Assembly (NCBI GenBank): GCA_943787265.1
Contig: CALSLT010000050.1
Coordinates: 1-64,000, forward strand
Reading direction: 5' to 3'
From: an uncultured Planctomycetaceae bacterium
GTDB taxonomy: Bacteria; Planctomycetota; Planctomycetia; Planctomycetales; Planctomycetaceae
Length of the DNA: 64,000 bases
The notes below the pieces were generated by a model. That model made no database searches and was not told the origin of the DNA. It saw only the letters and a program-made list of their open reading frames with translations. Both the position numbers and the translations under genes were made by a program. Below, piece by piece: positions 44,463-52,496 of the stretch (within the stretch, counting starts at the first letter, position 1; each line of letters opens with the position of its first letter).

Positions 44463-45154
44463 CATTCTGTCCCGTCTTCGACTTTTGTAAATCGCACAAA
44501 GTATGACTCGTCCAGCAGATCTTTCTTTTCTTCAACTTGCTGGAACCCTGTTGCGACGATTTCTTTCGTGAAGACTTCCTGGCCAGCCCGGACATGACCA
44601 AGAGTCCATTCACGACTTTCTCCTTCAATTCGATGAAAGTCGATCAGAACGACCTGTCCTTCAGGTTTCAATGCCCGGTGAATCGATCGCATGGTCTTCG
44701 TCGGAAATTCAAAGTGATGGTAGGTGTCGCAGATAAAAGCCAGGTCGATTGATGCTGGTGGCAGGTTGGCCGAGTCAGGTTTGCAGACGACTCCAACGAC
44801 ATTTTTCAGACCTGCCTTTTGTGAAGTCAGTTCAGCGTGCTTCACAAACTTCTCAGCGATGTCGACTGCAAAGATGCTGCCTTTGGGACCTACTTCTTTG
44901 CCAAACAGTCTGGTGAACAGCCCCGTTCCTGCCCCGATGTCAGCCACAGTCATGCTTGGCTTGAGACCGATGGCTTTAATGATTTCGTGGCGATGATCGA
45001 AAGCGTCTCGGCCTTCCTTTTCAAATCGCCCAATGAACTGTTCGGCATTCGGGTTCTTGAAGGACTTATTTATGCCGGGATTGACGCTTTCGTCTTGGGC
45101 AAGAAGAACGGTCGAAGTAAAAATTGTCAGAGCAAATAGGATTGAATGCTTCAT
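44462..45154 (-). CDS. Class I SAM-dependent methyltransferase with a signal peptide
   Basis: 230 residues. The methyltransferase core is clear: motif I VADIGAGTGLFTRLFG (about 70-85), FAVDIAEKFVKHAEL (motif II), ASIDLAFICDTYHHFEFP (motif IV) and LKPEGQVVLIDFHR (motif VI). The first 19 residues (MKHSILFALTIFTSTVLLAQ) are a typical signal peptide, so the enzyme appears to be exported, where SAM is not expected. This combination recurs in some Gram-negative lineages and is unexplained. ATG 45154 was chosen because the signal peptide begins there. The gene's 3' end abuts an IS3 relic. Confidence 0.87.
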   Translation of the reverse strand: MKHSILFALTIFTSTVLLAQDESVNPGINKSFKNPNAEQFIGRFEKEGRDAFDHRHEIIKAIGLKPSMTVADIGAGTGLFTRLFGKEVGPKGSIFAVDIAEKFVKHAELTSQKAGLKNVVGVVCKPDSANLPPASIDLAFICDTYHHFEFPTKTMRSIHRALKPEGQVVLIDFHRIEGESREWTLGHVRAGQEVFTKEIVATGFQQVEEKKDLLDESYFVRFTKVEDGTE

Positions 45155-45322
45155 TCTGAGAATCTTATCCGTTTGATGATCTGGGTGACGTTTGCAGAAT
45201 CGTATTGTAGAAATCGGTTCGATCGCATTCACGCGCTGGGCCAGAAACTTCATGGATGACGGTGAAAGCTAATTCACGGCGCACATCTATCTGACACGCG
45301 AATTCAGAATCAGAGAACTCCA

Positions 45323-46321
45323 ATGCACCGTTTGCTGACCATCAGCTTAATCATCTGTCTGTCGTCCAAATCGTTAGCAGAAGAACGGAAGACGTCTGAC
45401 TCAGAACTTGTTCCTTTGCCACGCGAAGTAAAGGCTCCGAAAAGTAATCCGACGACTCCGGCCAAGGTCGAACTCGGCAAGAAGCTGTTCTTCGATTCTC
45501 GTCTTTCCGGCGACAACAAAATGAGTTGTGCCACATGTCACATGCCAGGGAAGGCATACGGCGATGGACTTGCTTTGTCGCCTGGCTCTGACGGCACACC
45601 GTTGGAAAGAAACACTCAGACCTGTCTGAATGTCGGATTCTTCAAGTCGTTCTTCTGGGATGGGCGAGCGAAAAGCTTAGAAGAGCAGGCTCTTGGCCCG
45701 ATCGAATCAAAAGTCGAGATGAATCAGGGGCTGGATGAACTCGAATCAGAACTGGCAGCGATTCCTGGATACGTGACGGAGTTCAGAAATGTCTTCGGAA
45801 CCAAACCCAACCGTGACGGGATCGCAAAATCTCTGGCAGCATTTCAAAGAACGCTCGTGACTGAACCTTCCCCGTTTGACAGGTTTCTTGCGGGCGACAA
45901 AGACGCTCTTTCTGATGAATCTAAACGAGGCCTGGAACTGTTTCGTGGCGACGCTGGCTGTGTCGAGTGTCACAACGGACCACTGTTGAGCGATGGAAAG
46001 TTTTATCGGCTTGGCGTGTCATTCAAAGATCAAGGTCGATCGAAGGTTACCGGTAAGACGGAAGATCGATACAGATTCCGGACACCGAGTCTTCGTAACA
46101 TTTCCGAGACTGGCCCTTACATGCACGACGGCTCACAAAAGACGCTCGAAGAAGTCGTGACGTTTTATTTTCGTGGCATTCCTGCTTCAGGTCCGAATGG
46201 TTTGAGTCTGGATACTGAAGCACTCGATTTCCTGAGTTTCTCAGACATCGATGCGATGGTCGAGTTTCTAAAATCGCTATCAGGCAAAGTCCCGAAGATC
46301 ACGCCGCCGAAACTTCCGTGA
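45323..46321 (+). CDS. Di-haem cytochrome c peroxidase (CCP/MauG family)
   Basis: 332 residues. A signal peptide (about 1-19) is followed by two c-type haem motifs: CATCH (C69-C72-H73) in the N-terminal domain and CVECH (about C213-H217) in the C-terminal domain. Family sequences include LGKKLFFDSRLSGDNKMSCATCHMP, FWDGRAKSLEEQALGPI, RFRTPSLRNISETGPYMHDGS and TLEEVVTFY. CCP enzymes reduce hydrogen peroxide in the periplasm; MauG relatives oxidise protein residues. The length favours the CCP type. It is divergent from the methyltransferase gene, so both promoters lie in 45155-45322. Confidence 0.95.
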   Translation: MHRLLTISLIICLSSKSLAEERKTSDSELVPLPREVKAPKSNPTTPAKVELGKKLFFDSRLSGDNKMSCATCHMPGKAYGDGLALSPGSDGTPLERNTQTCLNVGFFKSFFWDGRAKSLEEQALGPIESKVEMNQGLDELESELAAIPGYVTEFRNVFGTKPNRDGIAKSLAAFQRTLVTEPSPFDRFLAGDKDALSDESKRGLELFRGDAGCVECHNGPLLSDGKFYRLGVSFKDQGRSKVTGKTEDRYRFRTPSLRNISETGPYMHDGSQKTLEEVVTFYFRGIPASGPNGLSLDTEALDFLSFSDIDAMVEFLKSLSGKVPKITPPKLP

Positions 46322-46459
46322 CTGCATCATCAGCTTTCAGACTGCGTCTTAGATCTGGACAGCAGTAGGAGTGGGGCTGCGATCATGGCAACGTGCATAG
46401 CCCATTGCGAACCGTCCAAGCCTCGATCGATGGCGCATTGCGAAAGCCTGCAAGGAAAC

Positions 46460-46669
46460 TCAAAAGGAGCCTTCACGGATCGCTTTTTCGACCTTCGAGC
46501 GAGCTTGTATCAGTGTATTGACGCTGCGAGAAATATCTTCAGGTCCGTCCGAGTAAAAGTCGCCAACGTTTCTCTGCTCCAGCTCATCAGCAAGCATTCG
46601 AAACGAGATCGCAATATCGTCGAGCGTCCGTGAATGATCACGCAATTCGTCCGGGGGCTTTTGAGTCAT
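46460..46669 (-). CDS. Small hypothetical protein, 69 residues
   Basis: A small acidic helical protein (MTQKPPDELRDHSRTLDDIAISFRMLADELEQ, then SDGPEDISRSVNTLIQARSKVEKAI). I do not recognise it. The codon pattern looks more coding-like than the opposite frame, but there is no good ribosome binding site. It is a marginal call. Confidence 0.4.
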   Translation of the reverse strand: MTQKPPDELRDHSRTLDDIAISFRMLADELEQRNVGDFYSDGPEDISRSVNTLIQARSKVEKAIREGSF

Positions 46670-46744
46670 TTTGTTTCACTGGTCCGTAAGCAAAGGGGGA
46701 TCACCAATCATGAATTCCAAGCACCATAACTTCCCCAACTCAAA

Positions 46745-46779
46745 CAAAAAAACGGGCACCCGATTTCTCAGGTGCCCGC
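46745..46779 (-). terminator. Rho-independent terminator of the 46810-47277 gene
   Basis: CGGGCACC and GGTGCCCG pair around a ten-base loop. On the minus strand the stem is followed by seven T. It lies about 30 bases after the stop codon of the metal-binding-like gene. Confidence 0.85.
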
Positions 46780-46809
46780 TTCGATTTCACGAGGCTTGTC
46801 GATCGTCAG

Positions 46810-47277
46810 TTACTTCTTGGCTTTCTTCTTAACTTCAAATCCTTTGTCGAATGCTTTGTCCGCGAATACGAGTGCGAGTTGGTCGTCGCTCTTCGCATTT
46901 TTGACTTTGCCTTGGCATTTGCCACAACAGAAGGCGACCGAGACGCCGCTCACCTTGACCGTCTTCGTCGAATCAATGCCTCCTCCAGACAACGGACACT
47001 TGACCTGTTTTGCTTGGCTCGTCTGGAAGAGTTGATGGTTAGCCTTCGTCGCGAACTTCGAGGAGTCCTTTTCGAATTTCGCCTTGCAGTTGTTGCAGCA
47101 AACGTACGCCTTGGCTTTCCTGTATGAAACTGAAACAGCCTTGGCGATTTCAATTTCTTTGTCGGCGACGACACATTTCACCGTGGTGACCTTCTTCGTT
47201 TTTTCTTCAGCCTGAGTATTCGTCAGAGCAATGATCAAAGCGAGACAGGCACCGCTAAGCAGCATGATATTCTTCAT
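46810..47277 (-). CDS. Secreted protein with two TRASH/YHS-like Cys motifs
   Basis: 155 residues. A signal peptide (about 1-23, MKNIMLLSGACLALIIALTNTQAEE) is followed by two related units. The first has VKCVVADKEI then AYVCCNNCKAKFEKDSSKFATKANHQLF. The second has VKCPLSGGGID then VAFCCGKCQGKVKNAKSDDQLALVF. The pattern C-x(n)-CCxxCxxxF is that of TRASH/YHS-type metal-binding domains, so it probably binds a heavy metal such as copper outside the cytoplasm. AAGGAA precedes the ATG at 47277. A second Cys-rich secreted protein lies directly upstream on the same strand. Confidence 0.75.
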   Translation of the reverse strand: MKNIMLLSGACLALIIALTNTQAEEKTKKVTTVKCVVADKEIEIAKAVSVSYRKAKAYVCCNNCKAKFEKDSSKFATKANHQLFQTSQAKQVKCPLSGGGIDSTKTVKVSGVSVAFCCGKCQGKVKNAKSDDQLALVFADKAFDKGFEVKKKAKK

Positions 47278-47407
47278 TGTGTAGTTCCTTCTGAACTCGA
47301 TTGAATTTGAGATTCGTCTACGCAAAGCAAGCATGACGAGCTTCAGCGGCAGCCCTGGTGTCCAGGACATTACGGCACTTGAGAACTCGATCACGCACGG
47401 CGGATCG

Positions 47408-47848
47408 TTAGTTCAACCAGACACAATGGATCGCATGCAGACGAAGCCCGGGCGATTGGTTGGTGATCTCAATTTTCAGCGGCGCCGGAATAGGCGGCTG
47501 GGCAACTGCAAAAATTGAGTCTTGAGACGTAAGAATGGACTCGAGGTGTAGCTCTCGTCGAAACTCAGTTGCAGGTCGTTCCTGCGGATTTTTTTTGCAG
47601 TGGCAGGTGCAGCGTTCAAGAGACGACTGAATCGACTTGGCTTTTGCAGCAGCACAGTGCTTGCAACCAGTTGGCTGGGCTTCTGTCTGTGTGCAGCACG
47701 ATTTCGATTGAGCGTCGGACTTGTCGACTGAAACCGAGCAACAGGATTTCTGTCCTGATTGGCAGCAAGTTCCTCTCGCAAACGACTGCAACTGCAAGGG
47801 CAGCGTGAGAGCAAGCAAGATTGCGATTGGAATTCGACATCGAAACAT
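47408..47848 (-). CDS. Secreted Cys-rich protein, probably metal-binding
   Basis: 146 residues. A signal peptide (MFRCRIPIAILLALTLPLQLQSFARG) is followed by a region with about 14 Cys in 60 residues, as CC, CxxC and CxC clusters (GTCCQSGQKSCCSVSV, SCCTQTE, GCKHCAAAK, RCTCHCKK). The C-terminal half has few Cys and ends LHAIHCVWLN. No enzyme domain is visible. With the neighbouring TRASH/YHS-like protein it suggests extracytoplasmic metal handling. The gene ends about 130 bp before the next one. Proteins of this kind occur next to efflux systems in planctomycetes, but none is seen here. Confidence 0.65.
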   Translation of the reverse strand: MFRCRIPIAILLALTLPLQLQSFARGTCCQSGQKSCCSVSVDKSDAQSKSCCTQTEAQPTGCKHCAAAKAKSIQSSLERCTCHCKKNPQERPATEFRRELHLESILTSQDSIFAVAQPPIPAPLKIEITNQSPGLRLHAIHCVWLN

Positions 47849-48140
47849 CAGGGGATCCTGTGTCGGTCAATGACTCACGAAATCAGAGTACCGCAGTCAA
47901 TCTGTACGATGCAAGAGCCGTGGATGGAGGTTGAATTCGAGTCATTTGTTTGAGCTGCTGTTCGATGGGGATGTCTTGGATTCAGGGTGGCTCGATTCGG
48001 CAGTTCTGGGCTGGGGACTGATGAGAATTATATTTTTTGGGGCAGGGCGGCAGGAAATTCAGAAATTCTCAGAAGGCATTTTGAGGACGATTTCAACGGT
48101 AGCACGAGCTGATTTCTTCAGGATGCTCGCAAAACAACGA

Positions 48141-48170
48141 AAGCCGTTAACCCTTTGAGGTTAACGGCTT
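48141..48170 (-). terminator. 12-bp perfect hairpin downstream of the tRNA fragment
   Basis: AAGCCGTTAACC and GGTTAACGGCTT are separated by six bases. On the minus strand, T-rich sequence follows (TTTCGTTGTTTT). It sits eight bases beyond the 3' end of the tRNA-Arg fragment and was probably the original terminator of that tRNA. Confidence 0.75.
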
Positions 48171-48177
48171 AAATAGC

Positions 48178-48224
48178 ACGCCCGGTAGGACTCGAACCTA
48201 CGACCGCCGGATTAGAAATCCGGT
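48178..48224 (-). other. tRNA-Arg(TCT) 3'-half fragment, likely attachment-site scar
   Basis: Read on the minus strand: anticodon stem CCGGA, loop TTTCTAA (anticodon TCT), stem TCCGG, then variable region CGGTCGTAG, T-arm with GGTTCGAGTCC, and acceptor 3' strand CGGGCG. The D-arm and 5' acceptor strand are absent; upstream is unrelated sequence. A 3' half starting at the anticodon stem and keeping its own terminator is what remains when an element integrates into a tRNA gene and supplies a new 3' end elsewhere. Confidence 0.8.
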
Positions 48225-48447
48225 GGCTGAAGAACGTAACTGCGGATCGAGTCGCCAGTTACAACAGATCGAGAATGTCGGGGTGCCCACTATGGTGCCG
48301 TGCTTCACGAAAACAGAAAACGACATAGAAATCGACACTGAACTCGCCCAGGTTGTCGAGGCGTGGCCAGCTCTACCGCAACCCCTGAAACAGGGCATCC
48401 TCGCGATGATTCAGGCCGCGGATTCCGGCGAAGAATCCGTCCGATAG
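48223..48447 (+). pseudogene. Probable C-terminal tail of a tyrosine recombinase (integrase)
   Basis: The frame codes ...RQLQQIENVGVPTMVPCF then DIEIDTELAQVVEAWPALPQ and PLKQGILAMIQAADSG. I recall the end LAxVVxAWPxLPxxIKxGILAMV as a common tail of planctomycetal phage-type integrases, downstream of the catalytic Tyr. The catalytic part is absent, and the fragment starts directly at the tRNA-Arg scar, which is where an integrase is expected. It overlaps the 3' end of the opposite-strand regulator by 37 bases. The identification rests on memory of the motif, so it is tentative. Confidence 0.45.
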
Positions 48448-49505
48448 TATCCGCCACTGCCATCCCTCACCCAGACAATCAAGTTCCGATCACGCAGTTG
48501 GGTGAGGTCTCGTTTTGCCGTGCGAGGGCTGACTTCGAAATGCTCTTCCAGCATCGACCGCTGCAGACGTTCGCCATTCTCGATCTCTGACAACACCCAT
48601 CGTTGCCTGTCGTTCAGTGACAGATCGACATCGACTGCAGTGCCATCAGTTTTGGCACCGATGCCAATTGCAGTGCCATTCTGTTTGGCACCGGTATCAC
48701 GAGTAGTGCCATTCGCCGTGCAATTTCCGCCGTCCATGATCTGCACTTTGATCCACGAGGCCAGTTGATAGCCCTGCTCGTTTCGTAACAGAACATCGTC
48801 TCGACCGCAGACCACCTGATGAGAGCGCTGTAACCGTTCGCTGCAGTTATTTCGAAATCGCCTGATGCATCCTGTCAGCGAGTTCTGCGATTCGAAACCC
48901 GCGGCTTCCGCAAGTTCAGACAGACTCATGGCGATGTACCTGTCATTTCTGAGGACGGACAGGGTTCGCAGAACTTTGAGGGTCCGGCCATATCCCGTAT
49001 CAGTCATCACACGAATGCCGAGCAGTTCGGCTCGATCGTGGTAAATCTTCAGCATGCCGCCTGAGAATGCCCCTGCTGCAATGCTGGTCTCTTTGACGTT
49101 CCCCGAGTTTCCCAGCGTTCCGCGAATCGCTTTTGCCAGCAGATGGCTGTCGGTTGGATTCTTAGCCGCGAATCCTTGAGCCCCTTTCTTCAGATAGTCA
49201 GCGACATAATTCAGACAGGCAACTTGGCCATCCATGATCATCACGGGAGTCCTGGCCGGGATTCTCTTCTTATAAAGTTCCTCCAGCAGGTGATAGCCAT
49301 GCACGCGGTCCAGCCTGGCGTCCTGTCGTTTTGCCGGCAACTCGATGTCGATCAGGATGTAGTCATACGAGCCAGCGGTGGCGAGTCGGACCGCCTGCTG
49401 TTTCGAGCGAGCCCGGTCGAATCCGTGCCCCAGCGAGTCCAGCGTATCGTCAATAATGTCCATTACCTCGTCGTCGTTCGTCACGATGAGAGCTTTGCGA
49501 TTCAT
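48411..49505 (-). CDS. Receiver-domain protein fused to HTH domains
   Basis: 364 residues. Residues 1-115 look like a response-regulator receiver: ALIVTNDDEVMDII (acidic pair), YDYILIDIELP with the phospho-acceptor candidate D53, then VMIMDG and a GAQGFAAKNP end where the conserved Lys is expected. The Thr/Ser switch position appears to be replaced. A middle HTH-like region follows (SLSELAEAAGFESQNSLTGCIRRFR). After a low-complexity linker made of 11-residue repeats comes a DeoR-like HTH (RQRWVLSEIENGERLQRSMLEEHFEVSPRTAKRDL). It is a DNA-binding regulator of unknown signal, and no histidine kinase is adjacent. Its place beside the integrase tail suggests an island-borne regulator. Confidence 0.75.
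   Translation of the reverse strand: MNRKALIVTNDDEVMDIIDDTLDSLGHGFDRARSKQQAVRLATAGSYDYILIDIELPAKRQDARLDRVHGYHLLEELYKKRIPARTPVMIMDGQVACLNYVADYLKKGAQGFAAKNPTDSHLLAKAIRGTLGNSGNVKETSIAAGAFSGGMLKIYHDRAELLGIRVMTDTGYGRTLKVLRTLSVLRNDRYIAMSLSELAEAAGFESQNSLTGCIRRFRNNCSERLQRSHQVVCGRDDVLLRNEQGYQLASWIKVQIMDGGNCTANGTTRDTGAKQNGTAIGIGAKTDGTAVDVDLSLNDRQRWVLSEIENGERLQRSMLEEHFEVSPRTAKRDLTQLRDRNLIVWVRDGSGGYYRTDSSPESAA
48637..48713 (-). repeat. 33-bp tandem repeat encoding an 11-residue linker unit
   Basis: Two full units (48637-48669 and 48670-48702) and part of a third, each starting GCAGTGCCAT or GTAGTGCCAT and containing TTTGGCACCG. They encode NGTAIGIGAKT-type units in the linker between the two HTH regions of the receiver-domain protein. 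Copy number could vary between strains. Confidence 0.75.
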
Positions 49506-49658
49506 AGCTATTGCCTAAACGGTGCAGGGATTCACAGGAGAGCCCGACTGACCGGCGCGCACCGTTGGCGCAGCCGGCCTAGCAGGAGGAGGAGAGAGAC
49601 GAGATTGCTCAGGATGATTCAGTCTCTGTGGTTTTCAGCGACTGGCGTCGACCAACGC

Positions 49659-50081
49659 TCAGAATGTCGCGCTCATCTCGACGCCGACTCCGAACGAGTC
49701 GTCGTCCGACGTTGCCGAGGGCTCGTTGACCGGTTGGCCTGCATGGTTACTTGGCAGCATGGTCATGTTCTCGCCGACGACCTTGAGCTTTGATCGCTTC
49801 TGGCCCGACTTCTTGTCGGTCCACTGCTCGAGTTCAAGCCGCCCCTCAATGAGAACTCCGCTGCCTTTCGATAGGTACTCGGCGGCGACTTCTGCCTGCC
49901 GCCCCCACATCGTGATGTCGATGAACGTCGCCTCTTCCTTTCGTTTGTTCGACTTCTTGTCGAACCACGACCGATTCACGGCCAGCCCAAGTTCGCACAC
50001 GGCCGTACCGCGTGGTGTGTGCCGCAGCTCGACGTTACGAGTCAGGTTCCCCATCACGACTACTTTGTTGAATGACGCCAT
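49659..50081 (-). CDS. ssb: Single-stranded DNA-binding protein
   Basis: 140 residues. The OB-fold is complete: MASFNKVVVMGNLTRNVELRHTPRGTAVCELGLAVNRSW, then FIDITMWGRQAEVAAEYLSKGSGVLIEGRLELEQW. A short acidic tail follows (SDDDSFGVGVEMSATF), but it does not end with the usual DDxPF peptide that recruits partner proteins, only with a weaker SATF. SSB coats single-stranded DNA in replication and repair. With its position in a region of mobile-element remains it may be the accessory SSB of an integrated element rather than the main chromosomal copy. GGGGAGAAG precedes the ATG. Confidence 0.93.
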   Translation of the reverse strand: MASFNKVVVMGNLTRNVELRHTPRGTAVCELGLAVNRSWFDKKSNKRKEEATFIDITMWGRQAEVAAEYLSKGSGVLIEGRLELEQWTDKKSGQKRSKLKVVGENMTMLPSNHAGQPVNEPSATSDDDSFGVGVEMSATF

Positions 50082-50954
50082 TGGATACTTCTCCCCATTG
50101 ATGAATGCTGTTCAAAACGAAAACTTGATTGATGTTCGTTTCGAATCGGGGAGGTGGCACATCGAAGCGAGTGCCAGTGTGTTCTCGCGCAAAGGCGACT
50201 GCGCGGTAGCGTGCGTCAGTACAAAGCATCTCGTCGATCCTCGCCCCGAAGGCTTTCGGTGTTGGTCGTGAACTGTGTGGTGAGACCAGGTCACGGGGCT
50301 TGCTTGAGGTGGCCAATCCGATGGCCGACATGTTCCGTTTCGTGTTGGGCCTCAGGCTATCGACGGGACGCAGGTTGGCAAGCAAGAATTCGTCGAGTTT
50401 TTGTCAGGTGGGACAACTGTGTGTCCCACCTGTGTGGTATGAGGTAGATCAGTTGCGGTATTGGCAAGACCGGCCGAGCCAGTTTTGATTCTGTCCCTCT
50501 TCATATGTTTGATGCAGCTTCTGCAAGTCGAGAGCTTTCTATCCCAAAATTTGCGAAGCTCCACTCGGTTGGTGTCGACCGGTGCGGCGAAAATTGATGA
50601 CAGGTGAATACGCTGGGACAGGTTCTCGTGCTATCAGTTTGACCGCACTTCCAAAATGTGTCGGCTAAATCAATCATTCATCGTTCGCCTGATCGTCGCG
50701 TGTATAAGTCTGCTCCGGAGTCGGTTGTTCGGTCGTTCTTTCTCGACTGTCGCTCGGAATCAGACCGCGTAATACCAGACCAGACACCCAGCACACGCGA
50801 ATGGAGACGCCGATGGTCAGCGGCCGTGATGTTGAGAAGCTAACCATCTCGGTGAAAATGCGGCCTTCTGGAAAATTCCTGTTAACGATTTGCCGGGGCG
50901 CACGGCATACCGGCAAATGGGAGTCTCCCCGTATGTCACTGTTAGCGTTGAAGC
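50082..50954. other. Gene-poor stretch of about 870 bp
   Basis: No reading frame here has a recognisable domain or a good start. It probably contains the ssb promoter at its left edge and the promoter of the ECF sigma gene at its right edge. A strong palindrome lies at 50405-50432. The lack of genes between two mobile-element-type genes fits sequence decay. Confidence 0.5.
50405..50432. repeat. 11-bp perfect palindrome CAGGTGGGACA/TGTCCCACCTG
   Basis: The two arms surround a six-base loop. There is no T run on either side, so it is not an obvious terminator. It is another short palindromic element, unlike the other hairpins in the window. Confidence 0.6.
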
Positions 50955-51251
50955 ATGAATCCTGACCTGAAACGAGCGCAATTTGCCCAATGCTGGCTTG
51001 AGGCTGAGCCTTCGGTCTCGGCCTACGTGTTCGCGTCCGTCACTGGGTTTCATGATGCCGAAGACGTCGTTCAACGAATCGCTCAGGAGCTGGCACGTCG
51101 GTTTGATGAGTATGACTCAAGTCGGCCATTCGTTGGCTGGGTGCTGTGGATCGCCAAGTCCCGGGTGATTGATTTCTACAGGGCTCAGGGATCGCACGCG
51201 GGTTGTTTTCTCGGACGGTCAGGCGAGTCAAATGCTTGGCGGAGCGCATAG
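50955..51251 (+). pseudogene. ECF sigma-70 factor, truncated after region 2
   Basis: 98 residues. Region 2 is complete: EAEPSVSAYVFASVTGFHDAEDVVQRIAQELARRF, then RPFVGWVLWIAKSRVIDFYRAQ, which would bind the -10 element. Region 4 (the -35-binding HTH) is missing; after GSHAG the frame soon stops. In the -1 frame beyond 51203 some sequence (KCLAERIGNVRSHECRSWED) resembles the linker of related sigma factors, so a frameshift plus deletion seems likely. The next gene starts 115 bp on. The product is probably not a working sigma factor. Confidence 0.75.
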
Positions 51252-51365
51252 GAAATGTCCGCAGTCATGAATGCCGGTCGTGGGAGGATACCGCGAGCCT
51301 GCCGGGACGGTCGGATGGCTCGTACAATCTGTTTCGTATTCTGATGGACCTCCCGAGAGACTGCC

Positions 51366-52466
51366 ATGAGACGGAACAACCTGATCACGTTTGCGCTCTT
51401 CGTCGTGCTCTTCGCCTCTGCCGTGACGGACGCAGCGTTCTGCGACGACGGGGCATTTGCTCAGTCACAGCCCGTTGTGACGAAGAACTTCATCTACAAG
51501 CCGAATCCGCGCCGAACGCTGACTGCTTACTTCCCGGACGGCTGGAAGGCGTCTGACAAGCGTTCGGCACTGGTTATCTTTCGTTGCAATATCCCCGCAC
51601 AGCGAGAACATTTCAGACGACTCGGCATGGTGATCATCAAGCCGCAGCTCGCACCGGTGAATTCCGGGCAACTTCCGAAGTTGAGTCTCGACGAGATTAC
51701 GTCTCTGCCTCGGCCGCGGAATCAGGTCGAGGACACGAAGAGTGTCATCCGCTATCTCAGGGCGAATGCCGACTCGCTTGGAATCGACCCGCAGCGCATC
51801 GTGGCGACGGGGACATCAGGCGGCGGCGATCTCGCACTGCAGTCGTGCATCAATGAATCGTTTGAGGACTCGAATGACGATAATTCCGTTTCGCATCGTC
51901 CGAACGGACTTGTGCTGTACTGTCCGGCGTTTGACGGCATTGACATCTGGTTCGTTAAGACCGACGAGCTGCTGCAACGGACGAACGATGCAGCTCCGGT
52001 GTTTGTTCCACATCTGAAGCGATTTGCGCGGCAGACTCCTGAAGGCTATTCGGTGCCGCTCGATCATCGAGTGAACCTGATCAAGCTGGCGGAGTCACTG
52101 GGCAAGGACGAAGGAATCGAAGGCGCAGAAATCGCTCGATTCCAGAAAGTCCTTGAGCTGTTCAACGCCCGGGACTGGCAGTTACTGCATCCGGTCGAAG
52201 ACGCGTTGAAGATGTCCGCGTCTCGCATTTTGCCGAAGGATCCGCTGCCGCCGACTCTGATGCTGTTCGGCGATCGCGATCATCTGGCTCAATATCAAAA
52301 CGCCTTTGTCGAGAATGCCCGAGCAGCAGGCAAGCAGTTCGACTTAAAGGTCTACAAAGGCGTCGGTCACAGCTTCATGACTCAGCCAGCGTTTGAAAAA
52401 ACGAGTACGCAGGACGTTGAAACATTTCTCCGACGGAATGAATTCCTTCCTGCTGTCGCGGATTGA
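51366..52466 (+). CDS. Secreted alpha/beta hydrolase (esterase-like)
   Basis: 366 residues. A signal peptide (about 1-26) is followed by an alpha/beta-hydrolase fold: RTLTAYFPDGWKASDKRSALVIF, the nucleophile elbow GTSGGG with Ser151, a late FGDRDHL carrying the acid Asp, and GVGHSFM with the catalytic His. This order matches BD-FAE/acetyl-esterase-type lipases. The usual HGGG oxyanion motif after the second strand is replaced by FRCNIPAQREHF, so the oxyanion hole is built differently or activity is altered. It follows the truncated ECF sigma gene. Its 3' end is directly followed by an IS30 relic but appears complete. Confidence 0.85.
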   Translation: MRRNNLITFALFVVLFASAVTDAAFCDDGAFAQSQPVVTKNFIYKPNPRRTLTAYFPDGWKASDKRSALVIFRCNIPAQREHFRRLGMVIIKPQLAPVNSGQLPKLSLDEITSLPRPRNQVEDTKSVIRYLRANADSLGIDPQRIVATGTSGGGDLALQSCINESFEDSNDDNSVSHRPNGLVLYCPAFDGIDIWFVKTDELLQRTNDAAPVFVPHLKRFARQTPEGYSVPLDHRVNLIKLAESLGKDEGIEGAEIARFQKVLELFNARDWQLLHPVEDALKMSASRILPKDPLPPTLMLFGDRDHLAQYQNAFVENARAAGKQFDLKVYKGVGHSFMTQPAFEKTSTQDVETFLRRNEFLPAVAD

Positions 52467-52496
52467 CGACCACCCTGATGAGCTCACTGAATAACC

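Noticed and set aside
46385..46633. Plus-strand small open frame opposite the 69-residue ORF
   Set aside because: Composition and lack of a start signal make it less likely than the minus-strand frame, which is itself only marginal.
48178..48260. Complete tRNA-Arg gene
   Set aside because: The D-arm and 5' acceptor strand are absent; only the part from the anticodon stem onward is present.
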